Below are positions 63,757-64,000 of a stretch of 64,000 nucleotides of DNA, one piece after another. How positions within the stretch are numbered: position 1 is the first letter of the stretch; every line of letters starts with the position of its first letter. The translations under genes and the position numbers were made by a program. The notes under the pieces were generated by a model. The model ran no database searches. It was not told the DNA's origin and was given only the letters and a program-made list of their open reading frames with translations. The stretch spans positions 3,658,001 to 3,722,000 of the forward strand of contig CP051139.1 in NCBI GenBank assembly GCA_001592805.2. Direction: 5' to 3'. This DNA is from Peltaster fructicola. Its lineage: Eukaryota > Ascomycota > Dothideomycetes.

Positions 63757-64000
63757 GATGGCAAACACGTCATGAAGTGGTTCTGTCCAAATGCAGCGGA
63801 CAGTGTTTCCAGCTGTACCTCTTGGCTTTTACTGCATCTCCTGGTCGTCACACAACGTGTGCGGCTGCAGCTATAGTCGTGGCTGTGATAATGCTGCAGC
63901 TTATTCTTCTTCGCGATCAGCAAAGCTTGCTTGCCTCGGATTCACGATTGCGGCGATTGTCTGTGATTGAGTGTAGGACTGTACATGATGCTTACTTCAA

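Overview
The window looks like gene-dense nuclear DNA of a filamentous ascomycete (Pezizomycotina, probably a dothideomycete; the class is an inference). The evidence is tightly packed genes on both strands, very short introns (mostly 42-60 nt) with CTGAC or CTAAC branch sites, a Zn(II)2Cys6 regulator, a CAP10/GT90 glycosyltransferase, a BIM1-like copper protein, WSC and collagen-like modules and an RfeG-like protein. I see no rRNA, tRNA, CRISPR array, retroelement or DNA transposon.

Layout. 1-2379 is gene-poor and made of degenerate tandem repeats. 2380-7585 carries housekeeping genes: an Nse3/MAGE subunit, SF3b subunit 5, an ankyrin protein and RNA polymerase III subunit RPC11. 7994-18254 is a probable catabolic cluster: flavin monooxygenase, SDR, Zn2Cys6 regulator, salicylate-hydroxylase-like FAD monooxygenase, dihydroxybenzoate-decarboxylase-like amidohydrolase and a DLH-like/SnoaL-like protein. 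An MFS carrier at 23675-25231 may belong to it. No ring-cleaving dioxygenase lies in the window.

The most unusual object is the gene at 18652-23572. It encodes a secreted collagen-like protein: an N-terminal Cys-containing domain, about 520 residues that are almost all Gly-X-Y, and a C-terminal WSC domain. The collagen part is cut into dozens of tiny exons. Of the 48 introns downstream of the first large coding exon, 35 begin with AT instead of GT; 31 of these end in AC and 4 in AA. The other 13 are GT-AG. With these boundaries every junction restores Gly-X-Y, and the total coding length is a multiple of three (845 codons plus stop). The AT introns have U2-type donors (the GTAAGT consensus with A at +1) and ordinary fungal branch sites, not the U12 signature. 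Between 21301 and 22558 GT-AG and AT introns alternate strictly around 9-10-nt microexons.

25940-33631 holds a small Gly-rich protein, an LPLAT-family acyltransferase, two small proteins of unknown function, YAF9, NADH-cytochrome b5 reductase and a DUF3605 protein. 33632-50436 holds two low-complexity proteins, APC3/CDC27, arginyl-tRNA synthetase, a GT90 enzyme, an alpha/beta hydrolase, a BTB protein and the BIM1-like protein. 51176-63756 holds an unknown Ser/Pro-rich protein, an F-box-like protein, an MDL1-like ABC transporter, a membrane-anchored ORF with an unresolved 3' end, an RfeG-like protein, a GST-like protein and an acidic, probably nuclear protein. All gene models were made by eye from reading frames, splice signals and remembered family motifs; no search or transcript data were available.
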